Shown: positions 56,193 to 63,944 of the stretch, piece after piece
How the letters are laid out: each line of letters begins with the position of its first letter
How positions within the stretch are numbered: the stretch's first letter is position 1
DNA from: Thermoclostridium sp036562185
Lineage (GTDB): Bacteria; Bacillota; Clostridia; DSM-8532
Assembly: GCA_036562185.1 (NCBI GenBank)
Contig: DATCKN010000040.1
Location: 6,603-70,602 of the forward strand
DNA: 64,000 nt
Reading direction: 5' to 3'
Notes under the pieces: model-generated
Seen by the model: the letters and a program-made list of their open reading frames with translations, nothing else
Told to the model about the DNA's origin: nothing
Database searches by the model: none
Position numbers and translations under genes: made by a program

Positions 56193-56207
56193 AGTAAATA
56201 TTTTACT
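56193..56207. promoter_or_regulatory. Candidate autoregulatory operator of the LacI gene
   Basis: AGTAAA-TAT-TTTACT is a perfect inverted repeat 25 bp upstream of the regulator's start codon. It shares the GTAAA-N3-TTTAC core with the site at 55098-55116. Confidence 0.65.
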
Positions 56208-56516
56208 ATTTATTTTAACTAATGTCAAATTTCCAATCGATACGCTACAAAATAATCAACCTGCTCTCCTTCCGGCCTTCCTGTATCCTGTTGCAGACAG
56301 GCACCCACCAAAAAATATAGTATTTTTACATTTTAACCATAAAAAGTGTTGGCATCAATATAAGAAAACTGTCACACAGGAAATGGAAATGAAAAATTAC
56401 CCGATGAAGAAACTTATGACGGGAAAGCGCAGACCAGCACTTTACATAGCAACAATGAGCTTAATGGAACAGTCGCCACTGCATGCTTAGAAAACTGATT
56501 AAATGCTTATTAGGCT

Positions 56517-56549
56517 GAATGAAGCAGGAGAACCACTCCTGCTTCATTC
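56517..56549 (-). terminator. Terminator hairpin after pmbA
   Basis: GAATGAAGCAGGAG and CTCCTGCTTCATTC form a perfect 14-bp stem with a 5-base loop, starting 3 bases after the stop codon. The U-tract is absent, so it may act as a 3' stabiliser as well. Confidence 0.7.
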
Positions 56550-56552
56550 CTG

Positions 56553-57836
56553 TTACTTACCTGCGACACTGACTTTTGGAAGAGAAATTGCGAACGGGCC
56601 TTCATAACCCTCTTCTACCTGCATTTCTTTAGACAGGACAATATCTTTCTGGCATTCCAGCAAATTACCGTTTATTGATCCGCCGGTGACAGGTGTTACT
56701 GATTTTCCGTCGCATAAGAAAGCAAGCCGAATTTCGCCTGAAAAATAACCGGAAAGCTCATCCATCTGGAAATCCGAAAAACTCACTACATGAAGATATT
56801 CTCCGGTTTTCATTTCATCAAAAGTTTTAGTGCCTTTGGGTATAAATATGCAGTCATAAGTTCCCGTCGGTTCTATACCAAGGTAATAGGAAAATCTGCT
56901 GTTTCCGTGAATTGTCTTTAGTACTCCGTTTTCCAGCAGTGGCCTGTCTTTCATAGGAATACCTTCAATACTATACGGCACTTTAGCTTTCAGTGTAATA
57001 TTAAGGGCATCGCCTGTGACGTTCTCGCCCTGCACATTCATGCCCAATTCATAATTTGAGTACTTGGGATAAATTAAGCCCGCCGAAGACCGCATGAGAT
57101 AGTATGTGAAAATTTCTTTTACGTATCGTCCGGACAGAATCACTTTATATTCTCCCGTGGGCGGTGCAGTTTTTGCAGCAGCACGTGCCTTTGTCATTTC
57201 AAGAGTCTTTTTTACTTTTTCCTTCAAAGCCTCGGTGTCGGGTTTGTCATAACTGAAACTCATGTATGTCTCAACATCCTGAGGTTCAATGCATTGCGCA
57301 ACAAATTCACCTTTAATGGCTAATTTTTGATAACTTACATCAATACCATTAGAGTTAATAATATGGCTTGTTGTTTTTTCTACGAATATTTCCGCTGAAT
57401 TGATGAATACATCGTTTAATTTATCTTCAGCAAATAATGCCTCGGTCATTTTACCCGCAACCCCGGCAAGAGTCCCGGCCTCTTCTGGGTTATATAAAAC
57501 CACAGGCTCTTCTTTTTTACCGGCAGGTATTTCATAATAGGGATTACACACGAATGATGCGGCATAATAAGCTTCATGGATTGCTTTTGATATTTCATCA
57601 TCGGTCATTCCGTTATATATGCCTATTTTGGAAGACCCCCTCATTTTCCTGCCGTCTTTCTCAAAATCGTTGTATACAGTCAACGAATAATGATGAACAT
57701 CTTTTTTCCTTCTTGTATCCAGTTGTTTTTTTATAAAGAATAATTCAACCGATTCAACAATTTCTTCATTTATTAAATATGTAGAAATATTGTTCCTGTT
57801 TAATCCGCTTAATATTTTATCTATCAAGTTTCTCAC
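56553..57836 (-). CDS. pmbA: PmbA/TldE-family protein, partner of TldD
   Basis: This 427-residue member of the TldD/PmbA family lacks the HExxxH zinc motif, as the TldE (PmbA) subunit does. It shows the family's C-terminal pattern GxIRLAFLCDGK and VTGGSINGN. With TldD it forms a heterodimeric protease that trims unfolded leader peptides, as in microcin B17 and other RiPP maturation, and in CcdA degradation. The start is GTG at 57836 with AAAGGA close upstream. It follows tldD by 85 bp and ends at a strong hairpin. Confidence 0.9.
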   Translation of the reverse strand: MRNLIDKILSGLNRNNISTYLINEEIVESVELFFIKKQLDTRRKKDVHHYSLTVYNDFEKDGRKMRGSSKIGIYNGMTDDEISKAIHEAYYAASFVCNPYYEIPAGKKEEPVVLYNPEEAGTLAGVAGKMTEALFAEDKLNDVFINSAEIFVEKTTSHIINSNGIDVSYQKLAIKGEFVAQCIEPQDVETYMSFSYDKPDTEALKEKVKKTLEMTKARAAAKTAPPTGEYKVILSGRYVKEIFTYYLMRSSAGLIYPKYSNYELGMNVQGENVTGDALNITLKAKVPYSIEGIPMKDRPLLENGVLKTIHGNSRFSYYLGIEPTGTYDCIFIPKGTKTFDEMKTGEYLHVVSFSDFQMDELSGYFSGEIRLAFLCDGKSVTPVTGGSINGNLLECQKDIVLSKEMQVEEGYEGPFAISLPKVSVAGK

Positions 57837-57921
57837 CCATCCTTTTCATTATCGCTCTCAGAAATCCGCATCACCAATTTGGCAATCCGGAAACTTCCGG
57901 CCTGTATATCGGGCCGATTAT

Positions 57922-59352
57922 TTATCCCAGGCGGATTCTTGCCTTGATATAAGGGCCTCCATCCGAAACCTTAACCCATTCCTTGTATCCCTTTCCACAA
58001 AATCCGCTGCCTGAAAGCTTCACCTTGTCAGAAACCATGGAAATTGATTTCAGCAAATCAGGAACATAGCCTGTCAAAACAACAGGTGAATAAACCTTAC
58101 CGGTGAGCCGCCCGTTTTTTATTTCCCTCGCTATATTGACCATTAACTGGATACCCCAGTTTTTCGGATCTTCCATTCCACTGGTGCAATTTTCAAGAAG
58201 GAAACCATACTCTATTGAAGATATCATATCCTCAACCTTATCTTTTCCGGCTTCAAAATAAGTGTTCGTCATGCGGGTATAGGCCTTTCTCTCATAACTT
58301 TGCCGTCTGCCGTTTCCTGTTGGAGTAGTGCCAAGCCGTAATGCAGTCTGCACGTCACTGATGCCACGTTTCAGAATTCCCTTGTCTATTATGACGGTAT
58401 CCTGAGCCGGCACGCCCTCATCGTCAAACATGTAGCTTCCTGTCTCTTTCGCCGCAGCTGCCCCGTCATGCATTGTTACAAGCGGTGATGCCACATATTC
58501 GTCAATATATTTTTCAGCAAGCGCACGTTTTTTAACAAACATATCCATCTCAACACCATGGCCGAAAGCCTCATGAGCAATAACTCCGGAAACATCAGGT
58601 GCACAAATGCAATCGTATTCGCCAGGCTTTATCGGTTTACTTTCGAGCAGTTCAAGTGTGGTCTTCGCTACCGAACTGATATCATTTTCCATCTCCTTTA
58701 AAAGCTCTGTACCGCCAAGATTAGAGTAGCTTTTATAGTAGTATTTAACTTCTTCACCGCGGGAAGCCATCATCATAATAAGTCCGGTGGTCCAGAGAAT
58801 ATTTTGCTCCATATCCTTGTTTCCTGACAGAAACAGCTTGTGATATTGCTGGCATGTAATACTCGCCGAGCAGTCCAGAATCTTTTCGTCAAAAGCACGG
58901 CCGCTCTCGCTTAACTTTGTAAGGAAATCAACAATTTTGGAACTTCCAAACTGCCACGGGTTTGTTTCATATTCGCTGCTCTTATTGAACTCACAAGGCT
59001 CGTCATTAATGATATCAAATTTGCTTTCGGTTATTCCGTCAGGCAAAACATTTTTCAGGGTTATCAGTTCATTTTCTATTTTGTCTAATATTTCCGGGAC
59101 ACGTTCCTTATCAATCTCGTTGAAAGAATATTCGCAATAGCTTGTCCCGTCGTAAACTCGGACAACAAAGCCTCGGCCGCTGATAATTTCATCTTCGGTA
59201 ATAACAGTGCCTCGTTTCGAAACATTGTAAAGCCTGCTTTTTGAATCTGTTGCCAATATTGATGCATACTTGTATTTTTGCAGCAGACTGTTCAATAATT
59301 CCTGCAATATGGGTTTTATATTTTTTAAATAAAGACTTGATTCAACCTGCAT
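57922..59352 (-). CDS. tldD: TldD zinc metalloprotease
   Basis: This 476-residue catalytic subunit of the TldD/TldE protease has the zinc motif HEAFGH at residues 260-265, in the family context VIAHEAFGHGVE. I use ATG 59352, with GGGAGGAG upstream; a TTG six codons earlier overlaps that site. No signal peptide, so it is cytoplasmic. It is the first gene of a two-gene operon with pmbA. No RiPP precursor, toxin or modification enzyme is recognisable nearby, so a housekeeping peptide-trimming role is the safer reading. Confidence 0.93.
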   Translation of the reverse strand: MQVESSLYLKNIKPILQELLNSLLQKYKYASILATDSKSRLYNVSKRGTVITEDEIISGRGFVVRVYDGTSYCEYSFNEIDKERVPEILDKIENELITLKNVLPDGITESKFDIINDEPCEFNKSSEYETNPWQFGSSKIVDFLTKLSESGRAFDEKILDCSASITCQQYHKLFLSGNKDMEQNILWTTGLIMMMASRGEEVKYYYKSYSNLGGTELLKEMENDISSVAKTTLELLESKPIKPGEYDCICAPDVSGVIAHEAFGHGVEMDMFVKKRALAEKYIDEYVASPLVTMHDGAAAAKETGSYMFDDEGVPAQDTVIIDKGILKRGISDVQTALRLGTTPTGNGRRQSYERKAYTRMTNTYFEAGKDKVEDMISSIEYGFLLENCTSGMEDPKNWGIQLMVNIAREIKNGRLTGKVYSPVVLTGYVPDLLKSISMVSDKVKLSGSGFCGKGYKEWVKVSDGGPYIKARIRLG

Positions 59353-59982
59353 ATATTCATCTCCTCCCAAGACAGGGCAATCTTTTGTTTATTCATTACC
59401 AATTTTATGGTACCAGAACATATTAATTATAAATAAAATTATCTAAATATGAAATTAAAAAAGCATAGAAATTTTTAATATGAACTGATTTATAACCATG
59501 GACATTAATATTCCCTATTTCTGTTTCATGGCATTTTAACATTAACCTGATTTTCAGGAAGTTATATTTTTGATACGGTGTTTTTCAGCGATGATAATTG
59601 CTGTTCCTTTATTTCATACATTATACCTTCAATTCAGGTGACATACATAGCGGTTTATATTATCAGCACTTTTATATTTCATTTATAAAAAATGGTTAAC
59701 CCGGGCTATGCACGAAAAGGCACAGAAACTTATTTCCGGTAGATGGGACTTTATTGCGCACATCATTTCTTATAAAATAAGCCACAAACAAATATGCAAG
59801 AATAGTATTATCCTGCCAACTTGTACTGTGGAATTTAAAGCAGTATTTATAATTTCAAACAGCCTCAATCAGCCTGTTTCCGATTTCCATTTAAAAACGC
59901 TTGACACTGCTTTATGTGCTGTGTTAGAATTATCAAGCGAGTTAGTCATTTTATGACTACCAAAAAATTTAATATGCATTAT
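59353..59982. other. Intergenic region before tRNA-Ser
   Basis: This A/T-rich spacer of about 630 bp carries the tldD control region on the left and the tRNA promoter on the right (59901-59930). An 82-codon plus-strand frame at 59708-59956 overlaps that promoter, has no ribosome site and resembles nothing known. I treat it as non-coding. Confidence 0.5.
59901..59930 (+). promoter_or_regulatory. tRNA-Ser promoter
   Basis: A perfect TTGACA (59901-59906) and TAGAAT (59925-59930) are separated by 18 bp. They lie 52 bp before the mature tRNA. Confidence 0.75.
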
Positions 59983-60074
59983 GGAGAGATGGCTGAGCTG
60001 GTCTAAGGCGCACGACTGGAAATCGTGTGAACGTGATGAGCGTTCCGAGGGTTCGAATCCCTCTCTCTCCGCCA
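59983..60074 (+). tRNA. tRNA-Ser(GGA)
   Basis: The 92-nt gene folds as a class II tRNA. The acceptor arms GGAGAGA and TCTCTCC pair over 7 bp, and the anticodon stem CACGA/TCGTG carries the loop CTGGAAA, anticodon GGA, reading UCC/UCU serine codons. The long variable arm GAACG/CGTTC is the serine hallmark. The T arm is GAGGG-TTCGAAT-CCCTC, and the 3' CCA is encoded at 60072-60074. It has its own promoter and terminator. Confidence 0.97.
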
Positions 60075-60081
60075 ATAGCAA

Positions 60082-60114
60082 AGGTTACAGAATTTTGTCT
60101 GTAACCTGTTTTTA
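60082..60114 (+). terminator. tRNA-Ser terminator
   Basis: AGGTTACAGA and TCTGTAACCT form a perfect 10-bp stem with a 6-base loop, followed by GTTTTTAT. It starts 8 bases after the tRNA CCA end. Confidence 0.9.
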
Positions 60115-60152
60115 TGTCACGATAGCTTATATGTCACAAATATGTCACAAAA

Positions 60153-60398
60153 GAATCGAAGGGAAGGTTTATATGTTCTGTACCCGAAGCAGGCATAGCC
60201 AATGCAAAAATCAGGGACTGGTTTCAGAAAAGCATTCAGGGAGAGGATTTCTGCTCAAAGGTTTATATTTCAGCCATAACGAAAAACCCGTGCATTACCT
60301 TGTCAGTGCCGATATTTGACGATAACGGCGCTGTTGTTGGAGTACTGGGAACAGACCTTAAGCTGAACGGTTTAGAAAGTGCTAACCCTGATAAATGA
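60153..60398 (+). pseudogene. Cache-sensor-domain gene fragment
   Basis: An open frame of 81 codons without a start codon encodes the end of an extracellular Cache-type sensor. It includes IRDWFQKSIQGEDF, YISAITKNPC and VPIFDDNGAVVGVLGTDLK. The last is the typical final-strand pattern of methyl-accepting chemotaxis proteins and related sensors. The frame stops soon after, before any membrane helix or signalling domain. Both the start and the rest of the protein are missing, so it is a remnant. Part of it is duplicated at 61037-61082. Confidence 0.7.
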
Positions 60399-60526
60399 GC
60401 AGTACATAGATGCTTAACAAATGATAAAGGTTTTTCCTTCGTGATATTACATACCGGCAAGTCAAATGTACTTTGCCGGTATTTAATAGTATAACTTGCT
60501 CCTGTTTTGGGTTGGAATAGATTCCC

Positions 60527-60555
60527 TTGAATACCATCCTAAAATTAGGTATTAT
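60527..60555 (+). promoter_or_regulatory. Promoter of the 60612 gene
   Basis: TTGAAT (60527-60532) and TATTAT (60550-60555) are separated by 17 bp, 57 bp before the GTG start. Confidence 0.6.
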
Positions 60556-60611
60556 AGGGATGAGTGATTAAATATCGTTAAAATATGTTTTTTTATAAGG
60601 GGGCGAATAAT

Positions 60612-61010
60612 GTGAGATTAATAGAAAACAAAGAAGAATTATTCGCAAATATTAGGATATTGGATAAATACTTGGCCGATAAAACGGAGCCGTTTTATGA
60701 ATTTGCTTTAAATTTAATAAAAAAAGGCATTTGTTTTGTAGTTATTAAGGAAAAAAACAGTTATCGTTTTTATCCAAGCAGATTTATTGGTTACTATAAT
60801 AACAGTATGGACGCACACTTGAATAATCCTTTAAAGAGTGGCATAGATACAAATCAAGTAATCTCAGAAATTTTAGGTAGCAAGCCAAAGGTTAATCCGG
60901 AACTGGATAAGCATTATCAGGAGTTTTGCGAATCTTTAGGTTTAGTTATCAGTGACAAAAGTTCATTCGGTGTAGAAAGAAAGTATTGGCCGGTTATAGA
61001 GGAACAGTAA
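60612..61010 (+). CDS. Uncharacterised 132-residue protein
   Basis: The start is GTG at 60612, with AAGGGGGC about seven bases upstream; an in-frame ATG at 60585 lacks a site. The protein is charged and soluble, with no signal peptide or membrane helix. Conserved-looking blocks are FYPSRFIGYYNNSMDAH and FGVERKYW, which vaguely recall N-terminal regions of some HNH-type nuclease proteins, but no HNH motif is present. It is flanked on both sides by copies of the same Cache-gene segment, so it may have arrived by insertion into that gene. Function unknown. Confidence 0.6.
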   Translation: MRLIENKEELFANIRILDKYLADKTEPFYEFALNLIKKGICFVVIKEKNSYRFYPSRFIGYYNNSMDAHLNNPLKSGIDTNQVISEILGSKPKVNPELDKHYQEFCESLGLVISDKSSFGVERKYWPVIEEQ

Positions 61011-61036
61011 GACATTTTTGCTAGTATTTATATGGT

Positions 61037-61082
61037 GGATTTTTGTTTAAAAGTTTATATTTCAGCCATAACGAAAAAGCCG
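61037..61082 (+). repeat. Second copy of the Cache-gene segment
   Basis: These 46 bases match 60245-60290 at 41 positions, with the 26 bases at 61053-61078 identical. The encoded peptide DFCLKVYISAITKKP parallels DFCSKVYISAITKNP in the first copy. Homology ends sharply on both sides. It is a relic of duplication or of recombination between paralogous sensor genes. Confidence 0.7.
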
Positions 61083-61292
61083 AAACAACAAAAATTTATA
61101 TACATAAGATTTTTACACTATTGTTTCCCTAATAAAGTAGAAATCATATCGTGGTTACTTTTGTCAATTAGCCTCCACGAAATTTACACCACTACTTGAG
61201 ACTATAACTTTTCGAATGATAAATATGGCCTAATATCTTAATGCAAGTTCACTAGATCAGTAATAGGCTAGTATTTTATATTGTATTCTTTC

Positions 61293-61750
61293 TGTCACCG
61301 CCGGGGTATAATTGACCCATAGCGCCGGACAGAAATTGACCCACACCAAACCAAACGGTTACCATAAAAATGTGACGATAACTTTTATGGGGGTGACCAT
61401 ATGATAAGGAGTGGGACAATTAATATGATACACGAAGGTTCACAAAAAGGAAAGAGTGCTTACTGACCAGTAACAAATACTTTGGAGACTGGGGAGAGCT
61501 AATGAATGATACAGTAATAGCGACAGCAATACTTGATAGACTGCTGCATCATGCACATATCATAAACATAAGGGGTGATAGCTATAGACTGAAAAGCAGG
61601 ATAAAAGGCGGTGTCAAAGTAGTGCCACCGGCCGATATCCTGGAATTAGATAATATGGCATGGGTGTTTAAACAAAAACCGGCGATTGAAGACCGGCGAT
61701 TGGGTCAATTTTTAACCGGCGATTCGGTCAAAAATAGTCCGGCGTTGACA
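61293..61750 (+). mobile_element. Internally deleted IS21-family element (458 bp)
   Basis: The ends begin TGTCA and finish TGACA. They continue as imperfect inverted repeats over about 35 bp (TGTCA-n-CGCCGG-n-TAT...TTGACC...GCCGG on each side). The right end also holds several copies of ACCGGCGATT, the type of multiple transposase-binding repeat known from IS21 elements. Inside, the first 21 codons of istA (61401-61466) are joined directly to the last part of istB. The middle, with the integrase core and most of the ATPase, is gone, so it cannot move itself. No target duplication is visible. Confidence 0.8.
61401..61466 (+). pseudogene. istA N-terminal remnant
   Basis: The frame opens at ATG 61401 behind GGGGGTGA. 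It reads MIRSGTINMIHEGSQKGKS, the typical beginning of IS21 IstA transposases, and stops at 61466 at the deletion point. Confidence 0.75.
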
Positions 61751-61759
61751 CTGTTATGA
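61463..61759 (+). pseudogene. istB C-terminal remnant
   Basis: In the frame through 61502 the sequence reads SNKYFGDWGELMND, then ATAILDRLLHHAHIINIRGDSYRL. This is the conserved C-terminus of the IstB transposition ATPase. The Walker motifs are missing, and the frame runs through the element's end repeats to a stop beyond its border. Confidence 0.8.
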
Positions 61760-61944
61760 AAAGTTTATGCAAAAAGGGCAGATAGAGTAAGTGAAAAAGA
61801 TTATTTTTTGCATAATTTATAGACATGTTAATATTATTAATTTGGTGGTAAAATTATTGTACAAAAGGCTAAAAATTTACATTAGGTTTTGTTACTTTTT
61901 TATTGTCTTTTGTATAGTAATATAATAAAATGAACATAATGTTA

Positions 61945-61973
61945 TTGCATTAGAAAGATTTTTAATATATAAT
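61945..61973 (+). promoter_or_regulatory. Promoter of the 62021 gene
   Basis: TTGCAT (61945-61950) and a perfect TATAAT (61968-61973) are separated by 17 bp, 47 bp before the ATG. Confidence 0.65.
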
Positions 61974-62020
61974 GTAGTATCCGTTACTTAATTATTTATA
62001 ATAATAGAGTGGTGATATAT

Positions 62021-62398
62021 ATGCCTATTATAAATGTTGATGATTTGATGGAGTTAAGTGATTTGTTTACAGTTGTTGAGGAACCGGAATATTCTAAAGG
62101 AAAACTTCTGAGTTATCAGGAAAAATACGGAATGCCTTCTGATGTTTTTTATAATTATTACACACAAATGTTAGGACTTGCTAAAGTTCTAAATAGTGAA
62201 GAACTTGATGATTGGGCTTATAATTATGAGATTTTTTTAGAAGCAGGTGGGGATATTTGGGAATTAAAAAAGGAAACAAGATTAAGCAATGAAGAATACC
62301 GTGATATTACTTTTTGGGATTCAGAATGTAATTTAAATAGACAAGCCTTATGTGAGGAGAAACTATCAAGTTTCTCCTTTTTGCATAAGTGCTTATAA
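62021..62398 (+). CDS. Uncharacterised 125-residue acidic protein
   Basis: I start at ATG 62021, which has GGTGAT just upstream. The protein is acidic (MPIINVDDLMELSDLF, then many Glu and Asp), soluble, and has no domain I recognise. The last 15 codons run through a perfect intrinsic terminator (62356-62382), so the C-terminal residues KLSSFSFLHKCL are encoded by the hairpin and its T-run. That suggests the original stop was lost by frameshift or truncation near 62340. Base composition is more A/T-rich than in the transport genes. Function unknown. Confidence 0.55.
   Translation: MPIINVDDLMELSDLFTVVEEPEYSKGKLLSYQEKYGMPSDVFYNYYTQMLGLAKVLNSEELDDWAYNYEIFLEAGGDIWELKKETRLSNEEYRDITFWDSECNLNRQALCEEKLSSFSFLHKCL
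62356..62382 (+). terminator. Intrinsic terminator inside the 62021 frame
   Basis: GGAGAAACT and AGTTTCTCC form a perfect 9-bp stem with a 4-base loop, followed by five T. It lies upstream of the TAA stop at 62396-62398. Confidence 0.8.
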
Positions 62399-62483
62399 AA
62401 TAGAAGAGATGTATTGTGTTTAATTATAATAACTGCATTTATAAGAATTAGAAGGTAATAATTAATATGTTGGGAAATTATTT

Positions 62484-63092
62484 TTAGATCTCGAATAAAG
62501 GTTTACAAAGTATTTCTTTAATTTTTAGGCCTTTTTCTGGATGGAAGAGCCATTTTTTTTGACACGATTTTACAATAACAGCAGTATCAGCAGCCATAGC
62601 TATGACATCTTCACCAGGTTCTGCATAACCACTATCACTAGCCATTAATACTGCTTGTATGCATAGAACCAATCCTTTAGATATCATACTTAAAGTACTA
62701 GTTAGAGTACGTATTTTGGCATCATAAACACCAGGTAAAATTATCTCATCAAAAGGCATACATCCTTGAATTAATACAATATTTTTATTAGCAAATTCTT
62801 CTCTGACATTCTCACGGGATGTTTCAGGTATATACTCTTCTTCTTGACCTTCACCTTTATTTATAATAAATTCTTCTTTGTATGGAAAGCTAACTGCATA
62901 AACCTTGCATTCATAATCTTTCAAGCTTTCATATAAATCATAAACTGATTGCTTAGTTGCTGCGAAAACAAAAACTTTTTTGATATCTCCTTTGCTGCAT
63001 CTTTTTTTAACAATTTCTATTGTTTTTTTTACATTTTGGCGACCACCTGCGTTGAAATAATATATTGATGAATTCTTTCCTAACTTATTCAT
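62484..63092 (-). CDS. Pyruvate-kinase C-terminal-domain-like protein
   Basis: This 202-residue stand-alone protein resembles the alpha/beta C-terminal domain of pyruvate kinase (PK_C fold) found as single proteins in archaea and clostridia. Near the start it reads YYFNAGGRQNVKKTIEIVKKR, with VFVFAATKQS after it. LVLCIQAVLMASDSGYAEPGEDVIAMA and DTAVIVK near the end fit the usual GEEVIAI/DTA pattern. There is no catalytic pyruvate-kinase barrel. AGGAGGG lies eight bases before ATG 63092. It overlaps the upstream gene by 8 bp, so they are co-translated. Function unknown; nucleotide or effector binding is only a guess. Confidence 0.65.
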   Translation of the reverse strand: MNKLGKNSSIYYFNAGGRQNVKKTIEIVKKRCSKGDIKKVFVFAATKQSVYDLYESLKDYECKVYAVSFPYKEEFIINKGEGQEEEYIPETSRENVREEFANKNIVLIQGCMPFDEIILPGVYDAKIRTLTSTLSMISKGLVLCIQAVLMASDSGYAEPGEDVIAMAADTAVIVKSCQKKWLFHPEKGLKIKEILCKPLFEI

Positions 63093-63603
63093 TACATTCC
63101 CTCCTATACTTATTTAGTTCTTTGTTGTACATATCACCATATCTATTATCTAAAGGATAAAGCCTTTTCGCTATATAAAGTAATGCTAGATGTACAGCAA
63201 GATACAAATTGAACTCACTTATGTCAAGAGTTAATTCATCTGCGGACAAATGTTTATTTTCACCCGCTCTTTCATCGTTGGCATGTAAAGGGGTACTTTT
63301 CTTTTTATCAATTCTGAAGCATTCTAATCCATTTTTTTTCTGGGGATTAAAATGATATGTATGTTCATCGATAATATAAATGCTTTCTGACTTAACACTT
63401 TTAGCTTTCTCATTTACTTTTAAAAAGTCATTGTTATAAAATAATACTTTTACATTTTTTATTTCCCAACCGATAAGTTCCCCATTTTTTCCTTTTCTTA
63501 ATACAAATATATCCTTAATTTTTTTTGGAAAGATAATTGAACCATTGTTTAGTATTCTTTTTATCAAACTAAAATAAGTATGTGGATTAATAATTTTTGA
63601 CAT
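63085..63603 (-). CDS. Uncharacterised 172-residue protein
   Basis: I use ATG 63603, which has GTGAGGT six bases upstream; an ATG-like frame four codons earlier has none. The protein is Lys/Asn-rich with a beta-rich first half and a helical end (FNLYLAVHLALLYIAKRLYPLD), probably soluble. I recognise no domain. It overlaps the PK_C-like gene by 8 bp, so the two form a translationally coupled pair. Low GC and Lys/Ile/Asn-rich composition set it apart from the sugar-transport genes. Confidence 0.6.
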   Translation of the reverse strand: MSKIINPHTYFSLIKRILNNGSIIFPKKIKDIFVLRKGKNGELIGWEIKNVKVLFYNNDFLKVNEKAKSVKSESIYIIDEHTYHFNPQKKNGLECFRIDKKKSTPLHANDERAGENKHLSADELTLDISEFNLYLAVHLALLYIAKRLYPLDNRYGDMYNKELNKYRRECNE

Positions 63604-63944
63604 ATGCAACCTCACAGTATTTTTCTCTTCAAGTATGTAAATGTTAATCTAAGTTTTTATCAAAACCAAATAGAAAGCAATATAGATTAAATGGTAACAA
63701 GTATTCCTAAATTCATCTCATAATTTTAAAATTATAATCTACGAAAATTCAAGTCTTTAACTAGTAATGTTCATACATATTATTCCATAAGTGCTGATTT
63801 ACGTCAAGGGAATATAAAATACTAATATTGGTTCATACAGACCCATGATTTCATAGAAGCGGTCTGGAGCAATGACATCAATGTTCGATTATAAACAAAA
63901 ATAAACCCCGGCCTAAGCCGGGGTAAATCATGTAACAGGGAGGA
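63604..63944. other. Intergenic region with minus-strand terminator
   Basis: This 341-bp, very A/T-rich spacer contains the control region of the two-gene unit to its left and the terminator at 63888-63924. No convincing promoter pair or coding frame is seen. Confidence 0.4.
63888..63924 (-). terminator. Terminator of the gene at the right edge
   Basis: ACCCCGGC and GCCGGGGT form a perfect 8-bp stem with a 4-base loop (63905-63924). On the minus strand it is followed by TTTATTTTTGTTTA. Confidence 0.85.

Larger units (their letters stand above)
56169..56552. other. Intergenic region between pmbA and the LacI gene
   Basis: This 384-bp spacer contains the LacI operator at its left and the pmbA terminator at its right. 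In between is only a short plus-strand frame of 33 codons (56389-56490), which I do not call. Confidence 0.5.

Noticed and set aside
56389..56490. 33-codon plus-strand frame between pmbA and the LacI gene as a possible RiPP precursor
   Set aside because: AGGAA is present upstream, but there is no leader/core pattern, no conservation evidence and no modification enzyme; kept only as a weak remark.
57922..59352. tldD/pmbA as part of a bacteriocin cluster
   Set aside because: No YcaO, radical SAM, lanthionine synthetase, immunity gene or exporter is found nearby.
59708..59956. 82-codon plus-strand frame before the tRNA
   Set aside because: It covers the TTGACA/TAGAAT tRNA promoter, lacks a ribosome site and resembles nothing known.
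59981..60319. 112-codon frame starting on the tRNA
   Set aside because: The first third is the tRNA-Ser gene itself and the rest is out of frame with the Cache remnant.
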